Of a DNA stretch of 22,904 bases, positions 4,816 to 13,500 are shown one piece after another (the stretch's first letter is position 1; every line of letters starts with the position of its first letter). Both the position numbers and the translations under genes were made by a program. The stretch is from an uncultured Oscillospiraceae bacterium (lineage in GTDB: Bacteria; Bacillota; Clostridia; Oscillospirales; Oscillospiraceae), in NCBI GenBank assembly GCA_934591745.1, contig CAKTPQ010000025.1, forward strand, positions 1 through 22,904, read 5' to 3'. Below the pieces are notes generated by a model that worked only from the letters and a program-made list of their open reading frames with translations, was not told the origin of the DNA and did not search any database.

Positions 4816-6381
4816 ATGAAAAAGCTCATATCGATCCTGTGCGCCGGGGCCATGCTGCTCTCGCTGGCGGCCTGCGGCAGCACCAGCGGCGGCGCATCCG
4901 CCGCAGATACCAATATTACCGCTGACAGCGTGGTCAGCAGCGACAAGGCCGGCAGCACCAATACCGGCAGCACCGTCACCGACGCGGACATCGCCGCGCA
5001 GCTGGCGGGCGCGGTGACGCTGACGTTCTCCGACAGCGGCATTGCCACAGACGGCAGCGGCGGTTTTGAGACGGACGGCACGGCGCTGACCATCACCGAC
5101 GCAGGCACCTATGTGCTGACCGGCAGCTGCGCTGACGGCTCCGTAAAGGTGAAGAAGGGCGTCACCGGCGTCACGCTGGTGCTCAGCGGGCTGGAGCTCA
5201 CCAGCACCGACACCGCGCCCATCACCTGCGCCAAGTCCAGTCAGGTGGCGCTGTACGCGGCGGCGGGCACAGAGAACCGTCTGACCGACACGGCACAGAA
5301 CAATGACGAGACCAACAGTGAAAACACCAACGCCGAAAACGCCGTCATCAAATGCAAGGACGGCTCCCAGGTGACGCTGTGCGGCAGCGGCACTCTGGTC
5401 ATCGAGGCCAACGGAAAAAACGGCATCAAGTCCGGTGCCTCCACCGTCGAGGAGGGAGAGGCCTCCCTGACCATCCGGGACATCGCCCTGACCATCGCCG
5501 CGCCGGTGAACGACGCCATCAACGCCGAACAGCTGCTGGTCATTGAGAGCGGTACGCTGACCATCTCTGCCGGTGACGACGCTATCCACTGCGACCTGCT
5601 GCTGAACATCGGCGCGGAGGGCACGGACGGTCCCGCCATCACCCTCACCGACTGCTATGAGGCCATTGAGGCTGCCACGCTGAACATCCTCTCCGGCGAC
5701 ATCGACATCACGTCCTCCAACGACTGCCTGAACGCCGCCAACTCCGACCTCAGCGGCTACGCCTTCTCCATGAACATCTCCGGCGGCACCATCACCGCCT
5801 ATTCCTCCTGCGGCGACGGCTTCGACTCCAATGGCAGCCTGACCATTTCCGGCGGTACTGTGGCGGTCTGGACGGACAACACGGCGGACAACCAGCCGCT
5901 GGATGCCGACGGCACCATCACCATCTCCGGCGGCACCGTGCTGGCGGCAGGCGGCAGCAGCGGTATGGGCATGAACCTCAGCGCCTCCCAGGCCTGCGTC
6001 ACCTTCGGCGCGTCCGGTATGGGCGGCTTCGGCAGCTCCACTATCACCAAGGGCAGCGCCATCAGCATCCAGGACGCCTCCGGCAGCACTGTATACAGTG
6101 GTACGGCCCTGTGCAATGCTGGGTTCGTGTTCTTCTCCTCCCCCACGCTGACCGACGGCACCACCTATACACTGACCGGCGGCAGCAGCACCCTCACCGC
6201 TGACGCGCAGACCGGCAGCATCTCCTCCGGCATGGGCGGCTTCGGCGGCCCCGGCGGTCAGATGCCGGACGGCCAGTTCCCCGGCGGGGATGGGCAGCGT
6301 CCCGGCAGCGCCGAAAATGGCCAGCGCCCCTCGATGCCCGGTAACGGACAGCCTCCCGCCGCCCCCGGAAGCGGCTCCTGA
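4816..6381 (+). CDS. Carbohydrate-binding beta-helix lipoprotein, Cthe_2159-like (PF14262)
   Basis: A 521-residue exported lipoprotein. It begins MKKLISILCAGAMLLSLAAC, a lipoprotein signal with cysteine at residue 20, and has AGGAGG 9 bases before the ATG. After a Ser/Thr-rich linker the central 400 residues are repetitive beta-strand rungs with recurring 'SGGT(I/V)' and 'I-SG-L-I' patterns and many Asp/Asn, as in the right-handed beta-helix of Clostridium thermocellum Cthe_2159, which binds acidic polysaccharide and calcium. The last 60 residues are Gly/Pro/Gln-rich and low complexity ('GGFGGPGGQMPDGQFPGG'). Such proteins are often found with VTC and DUF4956 genes, as here, which suggests a cell-surface role tied to a polyanion. 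Ligand unknown. Confidence 0.8.
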   Translation: MKKLISILCAGAMLLSLAACGSTSGGASAADTNITADSVVSSDKAGSTNTGSTVTDADIAAQLAGAVTLTFSDSGIATDGSGGFETDGTALTITDAGTYVLTGSCADGSVKVKKGVTGVTLVLSGLELTSTDTAPITCAKSSQVALYAAAGTENRLTDTAQNNDETNSENTNAENAVIKCKDGSQVTLCGSGTLVIEANGKNGIKSGASTVEEGEASLTIRDIALTIAAPVNDAINAEQLLVIESGTLTISAGDDAIHCDLLLNIGAEGTDGPAITLTDCYEAIEAATLNILSGDIDITSSNDCLNAANSDLSGYAFSMNISGGTITAYSSCGDGFDSNGSLTISGGTVAVWTDNTADNQPLDADGTITISGGTVLAAGGSSGMGMNLSASQACVTFGASGMGGFGSSTITKGSAISIQDASGSTVYSGTALCNAGFVFFSSPTLTDGTTYTLTGGSSTLTADAQTGSISSGMGGFGGPGGQMPDGQFPGGDGQRPGSAENGQRPSMPGNGQPPAAPGSGS

Positions 6382-6387
6382 AGCAGC

Positions 6388-6417
6388 AAAAACGCCGCCC
6401 CTACGGGCGGCGTTTTT
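6388..6417. terminator. Bidirectional terminator between the lipoprotein and TetR genes
   Basis: A 13-bp stem (6388-6400 with 6405-6417) has a CTAC loop, five A on the left and five T on the right, so it can end transcription from both sides. It lies in the 51-bp gap between convergent stops. Confidence 0.85.
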
Positions 6418-6432
6418 CTGTTTTCGCGGCGG

Positions 6433-7005
6433 TCACTGTCCGCAGCGCACCAGCAGCATCATAGCCTGAAATTCCGTGGTCAGCATCTGTCCCAGCTCCT
6501 CCGGTGAAAAGCGGCAGGCGTTGGTGGCGCACAGCGCACCCACGCCGAAGGTATAGATCCACACGTTCTCAAACAGCATGCGGGCCTCGTCCGGTTCCAG
6601 GCCGTAATCCCTGCGGATGGCCTCCATACAGGTGTCCGCCGTGCTGCCCAGTATGCGCACCATGCCGCTGAACCCGGCGGCGCCGGCATTCTCCTGCATG
6701 AACAGCAGCTGATAGAGCTTCGGCTCCTCCACGGCAAAGCGCGCCATCTGCATACCCACCTGTTTGAATACCGGCATGCCCGGCACCGGCTGGCGCACGA
6801 ACTGCTCGAACCGGCGCATGGCGGCCTCCCGCACGGCCTGCTGCAGCTCGTCCATACTGCGGAACACCGTAAAGATGGGGCGGGCAGAGCTTCCCAGCGC
6901 CGCGCCCAGTTCCCGGGCCGTCAGCGCCTCCGTGCCGCGGCGGGCCACCAGTTCCAGCGCGGCCTGTACCATCTCATCCTTTGTGAATTTCGGTTTCGGG
7001 GGCAT
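6433..7005 (-). CDS. TetR/AcrR-family transcriptional regulator (paralog of 2012-2653)
   Basis: A 190-residue regulator with an N-terminal helix-turn-helix, 'PKFTKDEMVQAALELVARRGTEALTARELGAALGSSARPIFTVFRSMDEL', and a helical ligand domain. Over that stretch about half the residues match the first TetR protein in this window, including the unusual 'FTK-EMV-AAL' opening and 'PIFT-F-SMD' recognition helix. The start at 7005 has AAAGGAGGG upstream. It is divergent from the ferrous-iron operon, and its promoter lies back to back with the feo promoter, so it may repress itself and possibly feo. It could equally control only itself. It ends convergently with the carbohydrate-binding lipoprotein gene. 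Confidence 0.9.
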   Translation of the reverse strand: MPPKPKFTKDEMVQAALELVARRGTEALTARELGAALGSSARPIFTVFRSMDELQQAVREAAMRRFEQFVRQPVPGMPVFKQVGMQMARFAVEEPKLYQLLFMQENAGAAGFSGMVRILGSTADTCMEAIRRDYGLEPDEARMLFENVWIYTFGVGALCATNACRFSPEELGQMLTTEFQAMMLLVRCGQ

Positions 7006-7046
7006 AGGCGCCCTCCTTTCCCGCGGCTGCGTGCTTTCTTACCGCA

Positions 7047-7075
7047 ATTATAGGCACCGCGCCGCCGGTTGTCAA
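7047..7075 (-). promoter_or_regulatory. Consensus promoter of the second TetR gene
   Basis: Minus-strand TTGACA (7075-7070) and TATAAT (7052-7047) have exact 17-base spacing. It is as perfect as the promoter of the first TetR gene. Confidence 0.85.
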
Positions 7076-7086
7076 GCGCGTAAGGC

Positions 7087-7116
7087 TTGACAGAACGTCC
7101 CTCTATCCTGTACAGT
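7087..7116 (+). promoter_or_regulatory. Promoter of the feo operon
   Basis: TTGACA (7087-7092) is followed after 18 bases by TACAGT (7111-7116). The -35 boxes of this promoter and of the divergent TetR promoter form an inverted repeat, TGTCAAGC (7070-7077) and GCTTGACA (7085-7092), so a single bound protein could affect both directions. Confidence 0.55.
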
Positions 7117-7127
7117 TAGGGGATAGA
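7102..7127. promoter_or_regulatory. Inverted repeat over the feo -10 region, operator candidate
   Basis: TCTATCC (7102-7108) and GGATAGA (7121-7127) are perfect inverted 7-mers 12 bp apart and bracket the -10 box. This could bind the adjacent TetR regulator or an iron sensor. It does not match the Fur or DtxR consensus I know. Confidence 0.4.
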
Positions 7128-7154
7128 TCATCCTTGGGAAAGGGACACTGACAT

Positions 7155-9494
7155 ATGACACTGAGAGAACTGGAGATCGGCAAAAGTGCCGTTATCCGCC
7201 GGGTGGGCGGCGAGGGCGCTCTGCGCCAGCATTTTCTGGATATGGGCATGATCCCCGGCGCGGAGGTGACCGTGGTGAAGCTGGCCCCCATGGGCGACCC
7301 CATGGAGGTGCAGGTCCACGGCTACGAGCTGACGCTGCGTCTGGCGGAGGCCGACCGGATCGACATAGAGCCTATCCGGCAGCGCAGCCGCAGCCATATC
7401 GGCGTGGACCGCGCCCGCGACCCGGACCATCCCGGTCTGGGTGAGAGCGGCAGATACCACAGCAAGGCGGGGGAGCATCCTCTGCCGGAGGACACCATCC
7501 TGACCTACGCACTAGTGGGCAACCAGAACTGCGGCAAGACCACGCTGTTCAACCAGCTCACAGGCTCGAAGCAGCACGTGGGCAACTTCCCCGGCGTCAC
7601 GGTGGACCGCAAGACCGGCGTTATCCGGGGTTATCCAAACACGGAAGTCACGGACCTGCCGGGCATCTACTCCATGTCGCCCTTCAGCAGCGAGGAGATC
7701 GTGTCCCGGAATTTTGTGCTGCAGGATAAGCCAAAGGCTATTATCAATATTGTGGACGCCACCAACATTGAGCGGAACCTGTATCTGACCATGCAGCTGC
7801 TGGAGATGGGCGTGCCCATGGTGGTGGCGCTGAACATGATGGATGAGCTGGTGGGCAACCAAGGCTCTGTCGATGTCAACGCCATGGAGGCCATGCTGGG
7901 CGTGCCGGTGATCCCTATCTCCGCCGCCAAAAACGAGGGTGTGGATGAGCTGGTGCGCCACGCCATCCACATCGCCAAGTATCAGGAGCCGCCGCTGAAG
8001 CAGGACTTCTGCGGCAGGGACGACCATGGCGGCGCCGTACACCGCTGCATCCACGCGGTGGTGCATCTCATCGAGGACCACGCCCAACAGGCGGGCCTGC
8101 CGGTGCGCTTTGCCGCCACCAAGGCGATTGAGGGCGACAGCCTCATTCTGGCGCAGCTGGCGCTGGATGAGAATGAGCAGGAGATGCTGGAGCACATCGT
8201 GCTGCAGATGGAAACGGAGCGCGGCCTGGACCGCAGCGCCGCCATCGCGGACATGCGGTTCGACTTTATCGAGCGGCTGTGTGAGCAGACGGTCATCAAG
8301 CCCCGGGAGAGCCGGGAGCGTCTCCGCAGTGAAAAGATCGACCGCATCCTCACCGGGCGGCACACCGCCATCCCCTGCTTTATCGGCATCATGGTGCTGG
8401 TGTTCTATCTGACGTTCAACGTCATCGGCGCGTGGCTCCAGTCCCTGCTGGAGACGGGCATCGACCAGCTGTCCGTTCTGACGGACAGCGCCCTGACGCG
8501 CATGGACGTGAATCCCGCCATCCACAGTCTGGTCATCGGCGGCATCTTCACCGGTGTGGGCAGTGTGCTGAGCTTCCTGCCCATCATCGTAACGCTGTTT
8601 TTCTTCCTGTCCCTCATGGAGGACAGCGGCTACATCGCCCGCGTGGCCTTCGTCATGGACAAGCTGCTGCGGAAGATCGGTCTGTCCGGCAAGAGCATCG
8701 TCCCCATGCTCATCGGCTTCGGCTGCACCGTCCCGGCGGTGATGGCCACCCGCACCCTGACCAGTGAGCGGGACCGGAAAATGACCATTCTGCTGACACC
8801 GTTCATGAGCTGCACGGCCAAGCTGCCTATCTACTCGTTCTTCGTCAGCGTGTTCTTCCCCGGCCAGGGCGGCCTTATCATGGCGGGACTGTATCTGCTG
8901 GGTATCCTGGTGGGCATTCTGGCAGCGTTCCTCTATAAGGACACACTGTTCCGCGGCGAGCCTATCCCCTTTGTGATGGAGCTGCCCAACTATCGGCTGC
9001 CCAGCGTCAAGAATGTGGCGCAGCTTTTGTGGGAAAAAGCCAAGGACTTTTTGCAGCGGGCCTTCTCCGTCATTCTTATCGCCACGGTGGTGGTGTGGTT
9101 CCTCCAGAGCTTTGACCTGCACCTGAACATGGTGTCCGACTCGGCGGACAGTATGCTGGCTATGGCGGCAGGCCTGCTGGCGCCGTTGTTCGCCCCGCTG
9201 GGGCTGGGCGACTGGCGCATCTGTACCGCCCTGATCAGCGGCTTCATGGCCAAGGAGAGTGTGGTGTCCACACTGGAGGTGCTGTTCGGCGGCAGCATCG
9301 GCAGCATCCTCTCGCCTCTGTCGGCGGCGTCCCTGCTGGTGTTCAGCCTGCTGTACACCCCGTGCATCGCGGCGGTGGCCTCCGTCCGGCGGGAACTGGG
9401 CGGCAAATGGGCGGCGGGCCTGGCCGTGTGGCAGTGCCTCATCGCATGGGTGGCGGCCTTTGTGACCCACGGCATCGGGAGCCTGCTGTTATGA
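7155..9494 (+). CDS. feoB: FeoA-FeoB fusion, ferrous iron transporter
   Basis: A 779-residue fusion that imports Fe(II). Residues 1-75 are a FeoA-type SH3 domain ('GGEGALRQHFLDMGMIPGAEVTVVK'). After a linker the FeoB G domain follows: G1 GNQNCGKTT (122-130), the switch threonine in 'GVTVD' (about 149), G3 DLPG (167-170), G4 NMMD (227-230) and a G5 SA (256-257). The membrane part has the two gate regions, each with the expected cysteine, 'TPFMSCTAKLPIYSFF' and 'LYTPCIAAVASVRRE', and about eight or more helices. Most bacteria encode FeoA separately, so the fusion is notable though known in Firmicutes. Its TGA overlaps the next ATG. AAAGGG lies about 10 bases upstream of the start. Confidence 0.95.
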   Translation: MTLRELEIGKSAVIRRVGGEGALRQHFLDMGMIPGAEVTVVKLAPMGDPMEVQVHGYELTLRLAEADRIDIEPIRQRSRSHIGVDRARDPDHPGLGESGRYHSKAGEHPLPEDTILTYALVGNQNCGKTTLFNQLTGSKQHVGNFPGVTVDRKTGVIRGYPNTEVTDLPGIYSMSPFSSEEIVSRNFVLQDKPKAIINIVDATNIERNLYLTMQLLEMGVPMVVALNMMDELVGNQGSVDVNAMEAMLGVPVIPISAAKNEGVDELVRHAIHIAKYQEPPLKQDFCGRDDHGGAVHRCIHAVVHLIEDHAQQAGLPVRFAATKAIEGDSLILAQLALDENEQEMLEHIVLQMETERGLDRSAAIADMRFDFIERLCEQTVIKPRESRERLRSEKIDRILTGRHTAIPCFIGIMVLVFYLTFNVIGAWLQSLLETGIDQLSVLTDSALTRMDVNPAIHSLVIGGIFTGVGSVLSFLPIIVTLFFFLSLMEDSGYIARVAFVMDKLLRKIGLSGKSIVPMLIGFGCTVPAVMATRTLTSERDRKMTILLTPFMSCTAKLPIYSFFVSVFFPGQGGLIMAGLYLLGILVGILAAFLYKDTLFRGEPIPFVMELPNYRLPSVKNVAQLLWEKAKDFLQRAFSVILIATVVVWFLQSFDLHLNMVSDSADSMLAMAAGLLAPLFAPLGLGDWRICTALISGFMAKESVVSTLEVLFGGSIGSILSPLSAASLLVFSLLYTPCIAAVASVRRELGGKWAAGLAVWQCLIAWVAAFVTHGIGSLLL

Positions 9495-9670
9495 ACATCT
9501 GGGACATCCTCATCCTCGCGGCAGTAGCCATCGCACTGATTTTCGCGTTCCGCGCCGCTATCGGGAACCGGAAGAACTGCTGCGGCGGCTGCCGCGGCTG
9601 CCGAAAAAATGGCCGGTCCTGTCCATCGTGCCGGTCAGCGACACAGGAGGACACACATGAAAAAACCTAA
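9491..9670 (+). CDS. FeoB-associated Cys-rich membrane protein (PF12669)
   Basis: A 59-residue peptide: one transmembrane helix ('WDILILAAVAIALIFAFRAAI', about 4-24), then a cytosolic tail with a CCGGCRGC cluster (30-37) and CPSC (44-47). Small proteins of this form follow feoB in many Firmicutes and may help iron handling at the transporter. Its ATG lies in the ATGA overlap with feoB, and its last 14 bases overlap the next gene, so all three are coupled. A longer in-frame extension upstream lies inside feoB and is not used. Confidence 0.85.
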   Translation: MNIWDILILAAVAIALIFAFRAAIGNRKNCCGGCRGCRKNGRSCPSCRSATQEDTHEKT

Positions 9671-10523
9671 ACCCTTTCCCCATCCCCGTGACCTGAAGGG
9701 CACCATCCGCCGCCAGCCGGCGGTATTCACCGTCTATCTGGTGCTGCGTCTTATCGTACTGGCCACGCTGGTGTCCTCCGTCATCCGGGGTGAGTACGAG
9801 AGCGCGTTCATCTGCCTTTTGGTGCTGGTGCTGTTCGTGCTGCCGTTTTTCATCCAGCAGAACTTCGGTATCGAGCTGCCGTCCACGCTGGAGATCATCA
9901 TCCTGCTGTTCATCTTCGCGGCGGAGATCTTAGGCGAGCTGGAGTGCTATTTCATCACCTATCCCCACTGGGACTCCATGCTCCACACCACCACAGGCTT
10001 CCTCTGTGCCGCCACGGGCTTTGCCCTCATCGACATCCTCAACCGCAACAGCCGCATCAAATTTGAGCTGTCCCCCATCTATGTGGCGTTGGCGGCGTTC
10101 TGCTTTTCCATGACGGTGGGTGTGCTGTGGGAGTTCTTTGAGTTCGGCATGGACCGGCTGTTCCACATGGACATGCAGAAGGACACGGTGGTGCAGTCCA
10201 TCACCTCCGTCATGCTGGATCCCACCAACAGCAACATCCCCGTCACCATCGACGGCATCCACTCCGTGTCCGTCAACGGGCAGGAACTGGGCTTTGACGG
10301 CTATCTGGACATTGGGCTGTACGACACCATGGCGGACCTGTTCGTCAACTTCATCGGCGCGGTGGTGTTCAGCACCATCGGCTACTTCTATATCAAGCAC
10401 CGCGGCAAGGGGCGGCTGGCCAAGGCGTTCATCCCCACCATCACGGAGGAGGCTCCGCAGGACGCGCCCGCCCCGTCCGCCGGGGACGCCGAGGCGCCGG
10501 AGGATACGCCGGACATCCCGTAA
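9657..10523 (+). CDS. YjdF/DUF2238-like membrane protein
   Basis: A 288-residue polytopic membrane protein. After a basic N-terminus there are hydrophobic segments at about 22-44, 50-68, 78-95, 108-126, 138-158 and one near 235-255, and an Ala/Pro/Asp-rich tail. Conserved-looking polar motifs sit at membrane edges: 'YPHWDSMLH' (102-110), 'LWEFFEFGMD' (157-166) and 'YDTMADLFVNFIGA'. These resemble the YjdF/DUF2238 family, whose function is unknown to me. CAGGAGG lies 6 bases before ATG 9657, which decides the start. Being third in the feo operon suggests, but does not show, a role linked to iron or to the feo regulator. Confidence 0.65.
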   Translation: MKKPKPFPHPRDLKGTIRRQPAVFTVYLVLRLIVLATLVSSVIRGEYESAFICLLVLVLFVLPFFIQQNFGIELPSTLEIIILLFIFAAEILGELECYFITYPHWDSMLHTTTGFLCAATGFALIDILNRNSRIKFELSPIYVALAAFCFSMTVGVLWEFFEFGMDRLFHMDMQKDTVVQSITSVMLDPTNSNIPVTIDGIHSVSVNGQELGFDGYLDIGLYDTMADLFVNFIGAVVFSTIGYFYIKHRGKGRLAKAFIPTITEEAPQDAPAPSAGDAEAPEDTPDIP

Positions 10524-10527
10524 CAGC

Positions 10528-10576
10528 CACAAAAAGAGTACCCGTGCGCCGCCGGCGCACGGGTACTCTTTTTGTG
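10528..10576. terminator. Perfect 23-bp convergent terminator
   Basis: Arms 10528-10550 and 10554-10576 pair at every base around a GCC loop, with five A on one side and five T on the other. It fills the 54-bp gap between the feo operon and the end of polC, and its right arm stops one base before the polC stop codon. Confidence 0.9.
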
Positions 10577-10577
10577 T

Positions 10578-13500
10578 TCAGAACAGGCTCACCTGGCTGG
10601 TGTCCGCCATGCCGGCGAAGGCACCCAGCGCCTTGAGCTGCTCGATATGAGTCTTACTCAGCTTGCTGCACGTGCTGGCAAACTCCTCCACGGAGATGAA
10701 GGTCTTGCCCTTTCGCTTTTCCGCCGTGTCCAGCGCCGCCGCCTCGCCCAGGCCGTGTACCGTCACGAAAGGCGGCAGCAGCCCATTTTCGGTGATCTTG
10801 AAGCGGGTGGCGTCAGACTTGTAGATGTCGATGGTGTCGAAGTGGAAGCCCCGCAGGTAGAACTCGTAGCACACCTCCAGCGTGACCATCAGGTTCTGCT
10901 CCACATCGGTGGCATCCTTGTTGTTCTCGATCTCCTTGATCTTCTGCTTCACCGCATCCAGTCCGGCGCAGCAATACTCTGCGTCGAAGGCCTTGGCGCG
11001 GATGGAGAAGAACGTGGCGTAGAACGCCAGCGGCTCATGGACCTTGAACCACGCGATGCGGAACGCCATCATCACATACGCCACGGCGTGGGCCTTGGGG
11101 AACAGATAGCCGATCTTGGCCAGCGACCCGATGTACCAATCCGGTACCTCGTGATCCCGCATGGCCTCCTCCCAGCCCTCCTGAAAGCCGCCCTTTTTGA
11201 CCTTGCCCTTACGGACGGCCTCCATGATCTTGAAGGACATCTTGGGGTCAAGCCCCATGGAGATGAGGTACAGCATAATATCGTCGCGGCAGCCCACCGT
11301 CTCCAGAACGGAGGCGGTACCGCTGACGATCAGCTCACGGGCGTTGCCCAGCCACACGTCCGTGCCGTGGGAGAAGCCGGACAGACGCACCAGCGTATTG
11401 AAGTCCTTGGGCATGGTGTCCATCAGCATACCGCGGGTAAAGCGGGTGTTGAACTCCGGGATGGCCACGGCGCCGGTGGGGCCTAAGATCTCGTCGTTTT
11501 CAAAGCCCAGCACCTTGGAGGACGTAAAAATGCTCATGGTGTCCGGGTCGTCCAACGGGATGGCCCGGGCGTTGACGCCGGTGAGATCCTCCAGCATTTT
11601 GATCATGGTGGGGTCATCGTGTCCCAGCATATCCAGCTTCAGCAGGTTATCCTCCATGCAGTGGTATTCAAAATGGGTGGTGATGGTGTCGCTGCCCGCG
11701 TCGTCGGCGGGGTGCTGCACGGCGGTGAAATCCTCCACATCCATGTCGTCGGGCACCACCACCAGGCCGCCGGGGTGCTGGCCGGTGGTGCGCCGCACGC
11801 CCACGCAGCCCTGGGTCAGCCGGTCCATCTCGGCGTTGGACGCCGTCTGCCCCCGCTCCTCCAGATACTTCTTCACCATGCCGAAGGCGGTCTTTTCCGC
11901 CAGCGTACCGATGGTTCCGGCGCGGAACACCTGGGTCTTGCCGAACATCTCGATGGCGTGCTGGTGGGCGCGGGCCTGATACTCGCCGGAGAAGTTCAGG
12001 TCGATATCCGGCACCTTGCCGCCGCCGTAGCCGAGGAACGTTTCAAAGGGAATGTCAAAGCCGTCCTTGACGTACTTCTCCCCGCAGACGGGACACACCT
12101 TGTCCGGCATATCCGCGCCGCAGCCGTAGCTGCCGTCGGTGACGAATTCCGTGTTCTTGCACTTGGGGCAGCGGTAGTGGGGCGGCAGGGAGTTCACCTC
12201 CGTGATGCCCGACATATACGCCACCAGACTGGAGCCGACGGAGCCTCGCGAGCCAACCAGATAGCCGTTTTCCAGACTGCGCTGCACCAGCTTCTGGGCG
12301 GACATATACACCACATCGTACTTGCCCAGAATACTTTTCAGCTCCACATCCAGCCGGTCGATGATCAGCTGGGGCGGCTGGTCGCCGTACAGGGCGTGGC
12401 ACTTGTCCCACACCATGTCGTGCAGCTCCTGCTCGGAGTTTTCCAGCCGGGGCGGGAACAGCTGTCCCGGCGGCAGCAGCTCGATCTCCTCGATGCGGTC
12501 GGCGATGCGCCGGGGATCGTCAATGACCACCTTGTGCGCCGTCTCCGGCCCCAGGTAGGCAAACTCCTCCAGCATCTCATCGGTGGTCTTGAAGTAGATG
12601 GGCAGCGGCGCGTCGGCATCCGGGAACTTCTTGCTGGCCAGCAGGATGTGGCGGTACACCTCGTCCTCCGGCTCCTGAAAATGCACGTCGCCGGTGGCGC
12701 ACACTGGCTTGCCCAGCTCCTCACCCAGCCGGACGATGGTACGGTTGAACTCCCGCAGTTCCTCCTCCGACTGGACATCGCCGTTGCGCAGCATAAACAT
12801 GTTGTTGCAGATGGGCTGTATCTCCAGATAGTCGTAGAACGACGCAATGCGCTTCAGCTCCGCCCAGTCCTTGTGGTCAGCCACGGCGCGGAACAGCTCG
12901 CCCGCCTCGCAGGCCGAGCCGATGATCAGTCCCTCCCGATGGGCCGCCAGTTCCGTCTTGGGGATGGTGGGCACGCGCTTGAAATATTGCAGGTTGGACG
13001 CCGAGATCAGCTGGTACAGGTGCTTCAGGCCCAGCTTGTTTTTGGCCAGAATGATGATGTGCTTCGGGAACCGGGACTTGATGCCCCTTGGCCGCAGCTT
13101 CAGCATCTCACCGTTGATCTGCTGCAGGCTGTGGATGCCCAGTTCCCTTTCCATCTTCTGGAAAAATGGGATGAGCATATAGCCCACCATGGCCGCGTCG
13201 TCAGAGGCGCGGTGGTGATTGAAGGCGGGCAGGTCCAGATGCTCCGCCACGATGTCCAGCTTGTATTTGCCCAGTTCCGGCAGCAGGTTCTGCGCCAGAA
13301 TGAGGGAGTCCACATAGGTGGGGTCGAAGTCCAGCCCCACCTTGCGGCAGCCCGCCCGGATGAAGCTGATGTCGAACTCCGCGTTGTGGGCCGCCAGCGG
13401 GCGGCCGTTCACGAATTGCAGGAATGAGGTCAGCGCTTCCTTCAGCTGGGGCGCGTCCGCCAGCATGGCGTCAGTGATGCCGGTGAGGCCGATGATCTCC

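Noticed and set aside
7512..9470. Open frame of 652 codons on the minus strand across feoB
   Set aside because: It is an antisense shadow of a GC-rich gene: the predicted protein is a His/Gln/Arg-rich string without domains, while the plus-strand frame is a complete FeoA-FeoB.
11619..13427. Open frame of 602 codons on the plus strand inside polC
   Set aside because: It is a composition artefact opposite the polymerase gene; there is no recognisable domain.
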